A stretch of 64,000 bases of DNA from contig CAYMYN010000001.1 in NCBI GenBank assembly GCA_964394665.1, positions 313,971 to 377,970 on the forward strand, written 5' to 3'. Under the pieces are notes generated by a model. It saw only the letters and a list, made by a program, of their open reading frames with translations. It had not been told where the DNA came from and did not search any database. Made by a program: the position numbers and the translations under genes. Positions 47,090 through 55,878 of the stretch are shown here, in pieces (position 1 is the stretch's first letter; each line of letters starts with the position of its first letter). The DNA comes from CAYMYN01 sp964394665. GTDB taxonomy: Bacteria; Planctomycetota; UBA1135; GCA-002686595.

Positions 47090-48469
47090 TCACGGCGCCC
47101 AGGCGATCTCGAGCCCATTGCTGAAGTTGTATCCGGTGAATCCACACTGGTCCCGGTACCAGATCTGGTAGCGCCGGACGTCGCCGGGTGCGACGCCGCC
47201 CACGGCGGCGATATTCACCGTACTCCGGCAGTGGCCCGCGGAGTCGACCACCACCTTCTGCAACGCCACGACGCTCCCACCGACGCAGCGTAGGCCGTCG
47301 AGGAAAGGTACACCATTCCCTCCACCCAGGGCGTTGTTGCCTTGAATGAAGAGCGCGGTCGGGTTCATGCAAGTTGCCAGGAAGGACCCTCGGAGCACGA
47401 GGTTCTCTCCATCGATCGAATTGCAACCACCGAACCAGAGCTTGGCCCCTCCATCGAAGGCGCTGTTCGCGCACCCGGCCAACCCGCTGGAGCCGTCATT
47501 CGGGTTCCCGAACGGGCACAGGGATCCGCTTCCGTCACCGGGGCAGAACGCTAGGATCGAGCAGTTCTGGTCACCCCCGATGCGGTGGTAGAAGCTGCCG
47601 TACAGGTTGCCGCCGGTGTACCCACCGAAGAAGAAACACCCAGCAAAGGCAGATCCCGAGGAGTAAGAGGCACCCGGAAGGTAGCTGGTCCAGGTGTCCT
47701 GCGTGTCGAGGCCGGTACCTGGTCCAGGCAGCGGATTGAAAGCGGTGCCCGCGCCGAAGGGACAGGGAGTGCCGGTCAACAGACCGAAGGGGTCACCGGC
47801 GATGAGCGGGCCGGCGTGACCGCTCACGCCGCCGCCGAGCTGGAAGTACTCCCACCCGAAGGTCTCGGCGACGCTCGGACCGCCGCCGTAGACGCCATCG
47901 CAGTCGGCCTTCATCGTGAACTCGAGGGGCGAGTTGCGCAGATCGACCTGAAGCGTCCAGCAACTGAGAGATCCACTCGATGCGGAAGCCGGTGCACCCG
48001 CGATCGCAATGGCACTGACCAGGGTGGTGTTGAGGGTCTGGTCCGCGCACAGGGCGGCCCCGTAGCACTCGAAGTGGGCGACCTCGAGGGTCACGGCCGT
48101 CTCGGAGGTGCAGTAGGCGACCTCGAAGCGGTCGATCACATAAGCGTCCGCGGTGCCGACGACCGAGGTCGAGCTGGCGGGCGAGGTCGTGCTGGGCAGT
48201 CGGCCGCTGTCGACCAGGGACTCGCCGGCCGACAGGCCGACGAAGAAGCCAACGGTGCAGGTGTTGTCGTAGAGGATCGGCCCGGTGAGGTTGGCCGTCG
48301 GAGTGGCGGTGCGCGTCCAGGTTCGGGTCGCGGCGTGGTAGGTGCCGCCGGCCTTCACCTGGGTGGTGATGGGCTGGATCCTCGAGCTGGCGTCCGTCTG
48401 CGCATTCCCACTCTCCATCAGGATCAGGGTGACGAGGAAGGTCCAACAGGTCGGAGAGCGATGGGGCAT
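47090..48469 (-). CDS. Secreted Cys-rich protein with the shared C-terminal module
   Basis: The 459-residue product has a Sec signal (MPHRSPTCWTFLVTLILMESGNA). The central 290 residues are Ser/Thr/Gly-rich with paired cysteines (YCTSE, HFECYGAALCAD, SLSCWTLQVDL, FAGCFFFGGYTG) and no recognised enzyme motif. The last 150 residues match the C-terminus of the deiminase-like protein: CPGDGSGSLCP, GLAGCANS, LFIQG, DGLRCVGG, YQIWYRD and an end at EIAWAP. The module is probably a sorting or attachment signal or a small folded domain for secreted proteins of this lineage. AAGAGG lies 5 bases before the ATG. The gene is convergent with the second kinase gene. Confidence 0.68.
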   Translation of the reverse strand: MPHRSPTCWTFLVTLILMESGNAQTDASSRIQPITTQVKAGGTYHAATRTWTRTATPTANLTGPILYDNTCTVGFFVGLSAGESLVDSGRLPSTTSPASSTSVVGTADAYVIDRFEVAYCTSETAVTLEVAHFECYGAALCADQTLNTTLVSAIAIAGAPASASSGSLSCWTLQVDLRNSPLEFTMKADCDGVYGGGPSVAETFGWEYFQLGGGVSGHAGPLIAGDPFGLLTGTPCPFGAGTAFNPLPGPGTGLDTQDTWTSYLPGASYSSGSAFAGCFFFGGYTGGNLYGSFYHRIGGDQNCSILAFCPGDGSGSLCPFGNPNDGSSGLAGCANSAFDGGAKLWFGGCNSIDGENLVLRGSFLATCMNPTALFIQGNNALGGGNGVPFLDGLRCVGGSVVALQKVVVDSAGHCRSTVNIAAVGGVAPGDVRRYQIWYRDQCGFTGYNFSNGLEIAWAP

Positions 48470-48598
48470 GGTGGCCTCTTGGGGGTCGGGAGCGGGCACC
48501 ATGCCCGCCCCGTACCCTGCACTCGGCGGCCGCTGGATCTTGCAGCGGATCCCGATGGGCGCACCCCTGGCGCCCGGACCCGGGGCGGCCCGTCGGGC

Positions 48599-49630
48599 TC
48601 AGGCCAGCGCGACCCGCTCCGCGCCCTCGAGGCTCGCCTGCTCGGCCTCGAGCAGGCGGGTCAGGAGGTGGGCGTCGGCGAGGGTGACGGCGGGGGCGCG
48701 GTGGGCGGCGAGGGCGGACAGGAGGTGGCGGATCTCGAGCTCGTAGCCGTTGGCGGGGTCGAGCTCGATCGGCTCGCGCGCGGCGCCGCGGTGCAGGACG
48801 AGCTCGGGCGCGCGGGCGAGGTCGAAGTCGAGCGTGGCGCCCTCGAAGGTCACCGTGAAGCGCATGCGGAAGTCGCACGAGGGCGCCAGGTCCCAGCCAC
48901 CCTCCGCCACCACGTGCGCGGGGCTGTTGGGGTAGTGGTAGAGGGTCGTCAGGTGCTCGACCGTGCCCGCGCTGGTGACGGCGGCGGGGAGGCCGAAGCA
49001 GGCCAACACGAAGTCCGCGTCGTGGGCGTGCAGGTCGAAGAGCGCTCCGCCGGTGCGCGCCGGGTCGCCGTAGAAGTGCGCCGACCAGGAGGGCGGCGGG
49101 CACAGGCGCGTGAAGGTCGCGCTGCGCACGGCTCCGTGGCGGCCGTCCGCGATGGCCGCGCGCAGGTGGGCGTAGGCGGGCCAGAAACGGATGCACATGG
49201 CGGGCATGCAGACGCCCGAGGCGCGTTCGGCGACGGCGAGCAGGCGCGCGACGTCGGCCGCGCGCAGGGCCACGGGTTTCTCGACCAACACGTGCTTGCC
49301 GGCCTCGAGCGCGGCGATCGCCAGGTCGACGTGCGTGTCGGTCGGCGTGCAGATGCTGATCAGCTCGACCTCGGGATCGGCCAGCAGCTCCTCGAAGCGT
49401 GCGTAGCCCCGCACCTGGCGCGGATCGAAGAGCGCTTCCTGGTCCGCGCCCGAGTCGAGGTTGCCCGCGGCTCCCCCGCCCCCCGCGCGCCGCTCGGCGT
49501 GCCGGTCGCAGACCGCGACCAGGCGGTTCGCGAACCCGGCGGCGGCGGCGGAGAGGTAGGCCGCGACGTGGGTGCGGCCCATGAAGCCCAGGCCCGCCAC
49601 CCCGACGCCCAGGGCGCGGCCGGCGCTCAC
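48599..49630 (-). CDS. Gfo/Idh/MocA-family NAD(P)-dependent oxidoreductase
   Basis: The 343-residue protein has the N-terminal Rossmann fold with GVGVAGLGFMGRTHVAAY, the ISICTPTDTHVDLAIAALEAGKHVLVEKP strand (shown in pieces; EKP carries the conserved Lys), and a C-terminal alpha/beta domain with FDLHAHDADFVLACFG, which has the characteristic His. Such enzymes oxidise or reduce sugars, inositols or their derivatives at a ring hydroxyl. The GTG at 49630 overlaps the stop of the isomerase gene upstream (GTGA), and a longer start at 49729 lies inside that gene in non-homologous sequence. It belongs to the carbohydrate cluster; the isomerase next to it is a likely pathway partner. Confidence 0.85.
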   Translation of the reverse strand: MSAGRALGVGVAGLGFMGRTHVAAYLSAAAAGFANRLVAVCDRHAERRAGGGGAAGNLDSGADQEALFDPRQVRGYARFEELLADPEVELISICTPTDTHVDLAIAALEAGKHVLVEKPVALRAADVARLLAVAERASGVCMPAMCIRFWPAYAHLRAAIADGRHGAVRSATFTRLCPPPSWSAHFYGDPARTGGALFDLHAHDADFVLACFGLPAAVTSAGTVEHLTTLYHYPNSPAHVVAEGGWDLAPSCDFRMRFTVTFEGATLDFDLARAPELVLHRGAAREPIELDPANGYELEIRHLLSALAAHRAPAVTLADAHLLTRLLEAEQASLEGAERVALA

Positions 49631-50472
49631 GCGCCCGATCCCCGCAGGTGGCGCAGGGCCAGCTCGCGCGCCGCGACGATGTCGGCCAGGCGCGAGTCGC
49701 CCGCCTCGCGCTCGATCATCAGGTCGCACCGCACCTCGCGCTCGCGCAGCACGCCGAAGAACGCCGTCCAGTCGACGTCCCCGCTGCCCACGCGCACCTC
49801 CTCGCCCCAGGTGCCGCGCACCTGCGTGCGGCGCGCATCCTTGACGTGCACCTGGCGCACGAACGGGGCCAGCAACGCCAGCGCCTCGATCGGATCGCCG
49901 CGGTCGTAGAGGATCATGTTGGCCGGGTCGAAGTTGACGCCCAGGGCCGGGTGCGCCAGCTCCTCGAGCACGTCGAGCAGGCTGCGCGCCGTCTCCTGGC
50001 CCGTCTCGAGGCCGACCGCGACGCCCTGCTCGGCGAAGTGGGCCGTGATCTCGGCCACGCGCGCCAGCAGCTTCACGCGTTCGGGGTCGTCACGTCCCTC
50101 GGGCAACACGCCGGCGTGCCAGGTGACGAGGCCGATGCCCATCTCGCGCGCCAGGTGCGCGTTCTCCTCGGCCGCCGCGAGGTTGGCGGCCCAGGTCGAG
50201 TCCGGGCGCACGCCGCCCGTGCGCGCGATCGCCTCGAGCGAGGAGTAGTCCTCGTCGGCCATCGCCATCATCCCCGAGCGGATCTCGATGCCCGCGTCCT
50301 CGAGGAAACCCTGGGTGGCCTCGACCGACCAGCGCGCGGTGCGCAGGGGATCGAGGGCGAGTTGCACGCAGCTCACGCCGGCGGCGACGAGCCGATCGGC
50401 GAGCTCGTCGGGCCCCGAGGGCTGGAGGGACCAGGAGCAGACGCCGAGGGCGGGCTTGCGGGTGTTCGTCAT
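49627..50472 (-). CDS. Sugar phosphate isomerase/epimerase-family TIM-barrel protein (cytoplasmic)
   Basis: The 281-residue protein lacks an export signal. It has the AP-endonuclease-2 TIM-barrel features GVCSWSLQP, GVSCVQLALD, TWHAGVLPE, VGLETGQE (Glu ligand), GVNFDPANMIL (Asp and Asn), QVHVKDAR (His) and CDLMIEREAG (Glu). The four metal ligands fit the family of sugar isomerases such as IolE, IolI and hydroxypyruvate isomerase. It is the first gene of a two-gene operon with the Gfo/Idh oxidoreductase (GTGA overlap). A TACGCT -10 candidate lies 26 bases upstream (complement of 50498-50503), back to back with the promoter of the divergent isomerase operon. The substrate is unknown. Confidence 0.8.
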   Translation of the reverse strand: MTNTRKPALGVCSWSLQPSGPDELADRLVAAGVSCVQLALDPLRTARWSVEATQGFLEDAGIEIRSGMMAMADEDYSSLEAIARTGGVRPDSTWAANLAAAEENAHLAREMGIGLVTWHAGVLPEGRDDPERVKLLARVAEITAHFAEQGVAVGLETGQETARSLLDVLEELAHPALGVNFDPANMILYDRGDPIEALALLAPFVRQVHVKDARRTQVRGTWGEEVRVGSGDVDWTAFFGVLREREVRCDLMIEREAGDSRLADIVAARELALRHLRGSGA

Positions 50473-50497
50473 GGTTCGAGCGCGGGTGATCGGGCCG

Positions 50498-50503
50498 AGC
50501 GTA
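50498..50503 (-). promoter_or_regulatory. -10 candidate for the isomerase-oxidoreductase operon
   Basis: TACGCT on the minus strand, 26 bases before the ATG at 50472. Confidence 0.4.
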
Positions 50504-50566
50504 GCGGGCGCCGCGCACGCGGGCCAGCGCGCCGGGTTCGACCGGACGCGGCGGCCCGGGGCACGC

Positions 50567-50572
50567 TATCCT
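50567..50572 (+). promoter_or_regulatory. -10 candidate for the isomerase-cytochrome operon
   Basis: TATCCT, 39 bases before the ATG at 50612. This leaves room for the AGGAG site found 7 bases before that start. Confidence 0.5.
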
Positions 50573-50611
50573 CGTGCGGATCCCGCCGTACCCCTCCGCA
50601 GGAGACCCCGC

Positions 50612-51568
50612 ATGCAGCCGCGTACCGACCGTCGAGAGTTCTTGCAGGCCGCCGGAGGCCTGGGCCTGGCCGCCGCCCTGGTCCCGGCCCTGGCGACAGG
50701 CGCCCCGCGCGCGACGACCGGCCCGCTCGGCGCAACGGACGGAGGCGACGAAGAGCTCCCCTTCCGCATCTCCCTCGCCCAGTGGTCCCTGCACCGCACC
50801 CTGCGCGCGGGCGAGCTCTCGAACCTCGACTTCCCGGCCTTCGCGCGCGAGCGCTTCGAGCTCGACGCGGTCGAGTACGTGAATTCCTTCTTCAAGGACA
50901 AGGCGACCGACTTCCGCTACCTGGCCGAGCTGCGCAAGCGCGCCGACGACGCGGGCGTGAAGAGCCTGCTGATCATGGTCGACGGCGAGGGCAACCTGGG
51001 CGAGGCCGACGCGACCCAGCGCCGCCTCGCGCTGCGCAACCACCTGCGCTGGATCGTGGCCGCAGCCTACCTCGGCGGGCACTCGATCCGCGTCAACGCC
51101 CACGGCAACGGCACCCGCGAGGAGGTCGCCGGACGGGTCGCCGAATCCCTGGCGCAGCTCGCCGAGCAGGGCGAGCCCTACGGCGTCTCGATCCTGGTCG
51201 AGAACCACGGCGGCTACTCCTCCGACGGCGCGTGGCTGGCGGGCGTCATGCGCGCCGCCGGGCACCCAGGGGTCGGCACCCTGCCCGATTTCGGCAACTT
51301 CCACCTGGGCGGCGGCAAGCACTACGACCGCTATCGGGGCGTGGGCGAGCTGATGCCCTTCGCCAAGGCGGTCAGCGCCAAGTCCCACGAGTTCGACGAA
51401 CAGGGCAACGAGGTGCACACCGACTACGGCCGCATGCTGCGCATCGTGCTCGACGCGGGGTACAAGGGCTACGTCGGCATCGAGTACGAAGGCTCCAAGC
51501 ACTCCGAGGAGGAGGGCGTGCGCCTGACCCGGGACCTCCTGCGCCGCGTGCGCGCCGAGCTCGCCTGA
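50612..51568 (+). CDS. Tat-exported sugar phosphate isomerase/epimerase-family protein
   Basis: The 318-residue protein begins with a classic twin-arginine signal (TDRREFLQAAGGLGLAAALVPA). The TIM barrel follows with ISLAQWSLHR, DAVEYVNSFF, SILVENHGG (Glu), TLPDFGNFHL (Asp), the SHEFDEQGNE segment in place of the usual His strand, and YVGIEYEG (Glu). It has AGGAG 7 bases before the ATG and is the first gene of a four-gene operon: isomerase, PVC cytochrome, hydroxypyruvate-isomerase-like protein, thioesterase. Export together with a cytochrome suggests a periplasmic step of sugar or glycoside processing. Confidence 0.83.
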   Translation: MQPRTDRREFLQAAGGLGLAAALVPALATGAPRATTGPLGATDGGDEELPFRISLAQWSLHRTLRAGELSNLDFPAFARERFELDAVEYVNSFFKDKATDFRYLAELRKRADDAGVKSLLIMVDGEGNLGEADATQRRLALRNHLRWIVAAAYLGGHSIRVNAHGNGTREEVAGRVAESLAQLAEQGEPYGVSILVENHGGYSSDGAWLAGVMRAAGHPGVGTLPDFGNFHLGGGKHYDRYRGVGELMPFAKAVSAKSHEFDEQGNEVHTDYGRMLRIVLDAGYKGYVGIEYEGSKHSEEEGVRLTRDLLRRVRAELA

Positions 51569-51596
51569 GCCCCGGGACGAAGTCCGGACCCCTGCG

Positions 51597-54500
51597 ATGC
51601 TCCAGCTCCCGTTCCTCGGCGCGGCCGCCTGCTTCCTGGCCGCGATCCTGCCCCGACACGACTCCCAGGAACCCGTGGCCCCGGACGATGCCTTCGTGCC
51701 GCGCGTCGCGCCCGCCTCGGACGAGGGCCGCGCGGCCCTGGCCGGATTCCGCTTGGCTCCCGGCCTCGAGGCGCACCTGTGGGCCGCCGAGCCGCTGCTC
51801 GCGAACCCCGTCTGCTTCCACGTGAACGACCAGGGGGTCGTGTACGTGGCCGAGAGTTTTCGCCTGCACGAGGGCGTGACCGACCTGCGCAACCACCTCG
51901 ATTGGCTCGACGACGACCACGCGGCCAAGAGCGTCGAGGAACGCGTGGCGTTCTTCCGCAAGCACACCGGCGCGGACTTCGAGCGCCGCTTCGCGCGCGC
52001 CGAGGAACGGGTGCGGCGTCTGGTCGACACCGACGGCGACGGGGTCGCCGACCTCGCGACGGTCTTCGCCGGCGGCTTCGCCGATCCGGCTGACGGGATC
52101 GGCGCGGGATTGCTCGAGCACGAAGGCTGGCTCTACTACACCTGCATCCCCAACCTGTGGCGCCTGCGCGACACGGACGGCGATGGCGTGGCGGACGAGC
52201 GCCAGGTGCTCTCGAGCGGCTACGGCGTCAAGATCGCCCTGCTCGGCCACGACCTGCACGGGCTCGCGATCGGGCCCCTGGGGAAGCTCTACTTCTCCTG
52301 CGGCGACCGCGGCTTCCGCGTCGAGACGCCCACGGGCGTGATCGAGCACCACCACACCGGCGCGGTGCTGCGCTGCGACCCCGACGGCTCGAACCTCGAG
52401 GTGTTCGCCACCGGCCTGCGCAATCCGCAGGAGCTCGCCTTCGACGACCACGGCAATCTCTTCACGGGCGACAACAACTCCGACGGAGGCGATCGCGCGC
52501 GTTGGGTGTACGTGATCGAGGGCGGGGACAGCGGCTGGCGCTACAGCTATCAGTTCAACGACCACGCCGGCCTGCGCGGCCCCTGGAACGCCGAGCGCCT
52601 GTGGGTGCCCTGGTTCGAAGGCCAGGCGGCCTACCTGCTGCCGCCCCTCGCCAACCTCGGCGACGGGCCTTCGGGGTTGGCCTTCGACCCGGGCACCGGC
52701 CTGGCGCCCGAATGGCGCGGTCACTTCTTCCTTTGCGATTTCCGCGGCAATCCCGCCTACAGCGGCATCCACGCCTTCCGCGTCGAGCCCAGGGGCGCGT
52801 CGTTCACCCTGGGCGAGGTGCGCCGCCCCGTGTGGGGCACGCTCGTCACCGACTGCCAGTTCGGTCCCGACGGCGCGTTGTGGTGGACCGACTGGGTCGA
52901 GGGCTGGAACCAGACCGGCAAGGGGCGCGTGTATCGCGCCCTCGCGACCGAGATCGACGCCGAGGAGCGCGCGCGGATCGCCGACGTGCAGGATCAACTG
53001 CGGCGCGGCTTCGAAGGGCGCGAGCCCGGCGAGCTGCGCGCGCTCCTCGCCCACGCCGACCGGCGCGTGCGCCAGGGAGCGCAGTTCGCCCTGGCGCGCA
53101 CTGTCGCCGGCGGGCTGTTTCCCTTGCGCCAAGCGGCCTTCGAAGGCGCAGGCCTGCTCGAGCGGCTGCACGGCATCTGGGGCCTGGGCATGCTCGCGCG
53201 CCTCGACGCGGCGGCGCTGGAGGGCTTCGAGCGCCTCTTGGGCGATCCGATCGTCGAGGTGCGCGCCCAGGCCGCGCGCACCCTGGGCGAGACCGGGCGC
53301 GAGCGGCGCTGGAGCGCGAAGCTGCATCCGCTGCTCGAGGACTCCGAGCCGCGCGTGCGGCACCTGGCGGCGAGCGCCCTGGCGCGCATCGCCGACCCGA
53401 TCTCGACCGGACCGCTGATCGCGTTGCTGCGGCGCACCGAGCTGGCCGAGCGCGAGCTGTTCCACGGCACGGTGCTGGGCCTGTCGGCCTGCGCCAGCCG
53501 ATCCGAGCTGGCCGCCCTGGCGAGCGATCCATCGCCGCGCGTGCGCCTGGGAGCCGTGGTCGCCCTGCGCCGCAAGCAGGCGCCCGAGCTGGCCGCGTTC
53601 CTCGCCGACAAGGACTTCCTGGTGGTCGTCGAGGCGGCGCGCGCGATCCACGACCTGCCCGTGAAGGAGGCCTACCCGGCGCTGGCGGCGCTCGACGCGC
53701 GCGAGGACCTCGGCGACTGGGCCCTCGGCCGGCGCGTGATCAACGCGCGCTTCGTGCTGGGACGGGAGGAGGACGCGCGGGCCCTGCTGGCCCTCGCCGC
53801 GCGCGAGGGTCTGGCGCTGGAGCGGCGCGTCGAGGCCCTCGAGCGCCTGGCCCAGTGGCACGACCCGGAGGATCGCGACCGCGTGATGGGCGACTGGCGC
53901 CCGATCGGGCCGCGGGACGCCGCGTTCCTCGGGCCGATCGTGGCCGAGCGGCTCGAGGGCGGCGCGACCGAGTCCTGGCCCGACGAGCTGAAGGCGGCCT
54001 TCGTGCCGCTGCTCGTGCAGCACCGGCTCGCGGCGGGGCCGTGGCTGGCGCAACGCTGCGCGGACCGCTCGGCCTCGAGCAGCCTACGCCGCGCCGCGCT
54101 GCGGGCCCTGGTCGCCCTCGACGCGCCCGAGTGGCGCGCGAGCCTGGAGGCCGCGCTCTCCGACCCCGATGCGCGGCTGCGCGCGACGGCCCTCGAAGCC
54201 TTCGAGGCCGGGCAAGGCGGCGCGGCGCTGCTCGAGCTCGTCGAGCGCGTGTTGACCCAGGGCGGGCTGCACGAGCGGCGCGCGGCCTACGCACGGCTGG
54301 CGGGGCTGGCGCACGAGCCGCGCGCGCTCGAGTTGCTCGCCCACGAAGCTCGGCGCCTGGATGCCGGCCTCGTGGCGGACGAGCTGGCGCTCGACCTTGT
54401 CCTGGCGATCGAGCGCAGCGGCTCGCCCGTGCTCGCGCTCCTGCTCGAGGAACGCACGCGCCGCCGACGCGCGGCGGATCCCGAGCTCGCGCCCTGGCTC

Positions 54501-54938
54501 GACGCCCTGCACGGCGGGGACGCCGCGCGCGGGCGGACGGTCTTCGAGCGCGCCGACCTGTCGTGCCTGCGTTGCCACGCCACGGACGCGCAGGCGGAAA
54601 CGCTTGGCGTCGGCCCGAACCTGGCCGACGTCGGCGCGCGGCTCACGCGCCTCGCGTTGCTCGAGTCGATCGTCGCGCCCAATCGGCACGTGAGCCCGGG
54701 TTATGAGTCGACGACCTTCCTGCTCGACGACGACCGGGTCCTCGTCGGCCGCGTGTTGGCCGAGGACGGCGAGCGCGTGCTCGTGGTCGACGCCGAGGGC
54801 GTGGAGACGGAGCTCCCGCTCGCCGCCATCCAGGCCCGCCGCACCGGACTCTCGGCCATGCCCGAGGGCCAGGGCGAGCTCCTCACGCGCGAGGACCTGC
54901 GCGATCTGCTCGAGTACCTGGCGCGCCTCGCGCCCTGA
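51597..54938 (+). CDS. PVC-type CxxCH cytochrome with HEAT-like repeats
   Basis: The 1113-residue exported protein opens with a signal (MLQLPFLGAAACFLAAIL). Next comes a propeller of the PQQ/glucose-dehydrogenase type (FRLAPGLEAHLWAAEPLLANP, VDTDGDGVADLATVFAGG, DLHGLAIGPLGKLYFSCGDRG, RNPQELAFDDHGNLFTGDN, in pieces). About 400 residues of HEAT-like repeats follow (VRAQAARTLGETG, VRHLAASALARIADP, VRLGAVVALRRKQ). The C-terminal cytochrome c domain has CLRCH at 990-994, GPNLADVG, and the IVAPNRHVSPGYESTTFLL segment typical of the family. It lies 28 bases after the isomerase and is probably cotranscribed. It is a candidate electron acceptor or dehydrogenase in the same periplasmic route. Confidence 0.85.
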   Translation: MLQLPFLGAAACFLAAILPRHDSQEPVAPDDAFVPRVAPASDEGRAALAGFRLAPGLEAHLWAAEPLLANPVCFHVNDQGVVYVAESFRLHEGVTDLRNHLDWLDDDHAAKSVEERVAFFRKHTGADFERRFARAEERVRRLVDTDGDGVADLATVFAGGFADPADGIGAGLLEHEGWLYYTCIPNLWRLRDTDGDGVADERQVLSSGYGVKIALLGHDLHGLAIGPLGKLYFSCGDRGFRVETPTGVIEHHHTGAVLRCDPDGSNLEVFATGLRNPQELAFDDHGNLFTGDNNSDGGDRARWVYVIEGGDSGWRYSYQFNDHAGLRGPWNAERLWVPWFEGQAAYLLPPLANLGDGPSGLAFDPGTGLAPEWRGHFFLCDFRGNPAYSGIHAFRVEPRGASFTLGEVRRPVWGTLVTDCQFGPDGALWWTDWVEGWNQTGKGRVYRALATEIDAEERARIADVQDQLRRGFEGREPGELRALLAHADRRVRQGAQFALARTVAGGLFPLRQAAFEGAGLLERLHGIWGLGMLARLDAAALEGFERLLGDPIVEVRAQAARTLGETGRERRWSAKLHPLLEDSEPRVRHLAASALARIADPISTGPLIALLRRTELAERELFHGTVLGLSACASRSELAALASDPSPRVRLGAVVALRRKQAPELAAFLADKDFLVVVEAARAIHDLPVKEAYPALAALDAREDLGDWALGRRVINARFVLGREEDARALLALAAREGLALERRVEALERLAQWHDPEDRDRVMGDWRPIGPRDAAFLGPIVAERLEGGATESWPDELKAAFVPLLVQHRLAAGPWLAQRCADRSASSSLRRAALRALVALDAPEWRASLEAALSDPDARLRATALEAFEAGQGGAALLELVERVLTQGGLHERRAAYARLAGLAHEPRALELLAHEARRLDAGLVADELALDLVLAIERSGSPVLALLLEERTRRRRAADPELAPWLDALHGGDAARGRTVFERADLSCLRCHATDAQAETLGVGPNLADVGARLTRLALLESIVAPNRHVSPGYESTTFLLDDDRVLVGRVLAEDGERVLVVDAEGVETELPLAAIQARRTGLSAMPEGQGELLTREDLRDLLEYLARLAP

Positions 54939-54952
54939 CCCCAGCCCCCAAC

Positions 54953-55861
54953 ATGCAGCCCATCCACCGACGCTCCTTCCTCCGAAGCGGCCTCGCCCTG
55001 GCGGGAGCCGCCGGCCTCGTCCCCGCGGCCCGCGCGCAGGGGACGGACGAGCCCTCCGCGGACGACTTGGCCGCGATCGGCCGCACCCCCCACACGCGCT
55101 TCGCGGTCAACGTCGAGATGTGGTGGCAGTCGCTGCCCTTCCTCGAGCGCATCCGCCGCACGGCCGAGCATGGTTTCCCCGCGATCGAATTCTGGCCCTG
55201 GCGCGGCAAGGACCTCGACGCGATCGGCGCGCTGTGCCAGGAGCTCTCCCTCGAGGTGGCCCAGTTCACCGCCTGGGGTTTTCGCCCCGAGCTCAACGAC
55301 CCCAAGCACCACGACCACTTCGAGCGCGAGGTGCGCGAGGCCTGCGGCGTCGCGCGGCGCCTGGGCGCCAGGAAGATGACCGTGGTCGCGGGCGACGACC
55401 GCGCGGGGGTGAGCAAGCAGGAGATGCTCGACCACGTCACCACGGCCTTGAAGCGCGTGGCGCCGATCGCCGAGGACCAGGACGTGATGCTGATCCTCGA
55501 GCCCATGAACGGCCGCGTCGACCATCCGAACCACTGCCTCTATGGCAGCGAGGACGCCCTGCGCATCTGCCGCGCGGTGGACTCGACGCACGTCAAGATC
55601 AACTGGGACCTCTACCACATGCAGATCAGCGAGGGCGATCTGTGCGGTCGGCTGCGGGAGGGCTTCGACCAGGTCGGCTACGTGCAGCTCGCCGACCACC
55701 CCGGCCGCAACCAACCGGGCACGGGCGAGATCCACTACCCGCGCGTGCTGAAGGAGCTCGCCGCCCTGGGCTACGACGGCTTCGTGGGCCTCGAGTGCTG
55801 GCCCAAGGGCGACGTCACCGAAGCCGCCCGCGCCGTCGCGCGCGCCGACCAGTGGACCTGA
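54953..55861 (+). CDS. Tat-exported hydroxypyruvate-isomerase-like TIM-barrel protein
   Basis: The 302-residue protein starts HRRSFLRSGLALAGAAGLVP, a twin-arginine signal. The mature part is a hydroxypyruvate isomerase-like TIM barrel: NVEMWWQSLPFLERI, FPAIEFWPWRGKD, LILEPMNGRVDHPNHCLY (Glu ligand and the typical DHP segment), INWDLYHMQISEGD (Asp and His), VQLADHPGRNQPGTGEI and VGLECWPKGD. In this family the enzyme interconverts hydroxypyruvate and tartronate semialdehyde or handles related keto-sugars. Export makes a cytoplasmic glyoxylate role unlikely, so the true substrate is open. It follows the cytochrome gene by 14 bases in the same operon. Confidence 0.82.
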   Translation: MQPIHRRSFLRSGLALAGAAGLVPAARAQGTDEPSADDLAAIGRTPHTRFAVNVEMWWQSLPFLERIRRTAEHGFPAIEFWPWRGKDLDAIGALCQELSLEVAQFTAWGFRPELNDPKHHDHFEREVREACGVARRLGARKMTVVAGDDRAGVSKQEMLDHVTTALKRVAPIAEDQDVMLILEPMNGRVDHPNHCLYGSEDALRICRAVDSTHVKINWDLYHMQISEGDLCGRLREGFDQVGYVQLADHPGRNQPGTGEIHYPRVLKELAALGYDGFVGLECWPKGDVTEAARAVARADQWT

Positions 55862-55878
55862 GCCCACCCGCCCCCGCC

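Noticed and set aside
54703..55878. Plus-strand open frame overlapping the cytochrome and isomerase genes in another frame, joined to the thioesterase
   Set aside because: The part before 55879 is Arg/Pro-rich without domains and lies out of frame with two solid genes; only the segment from 55879 looks like a protein.
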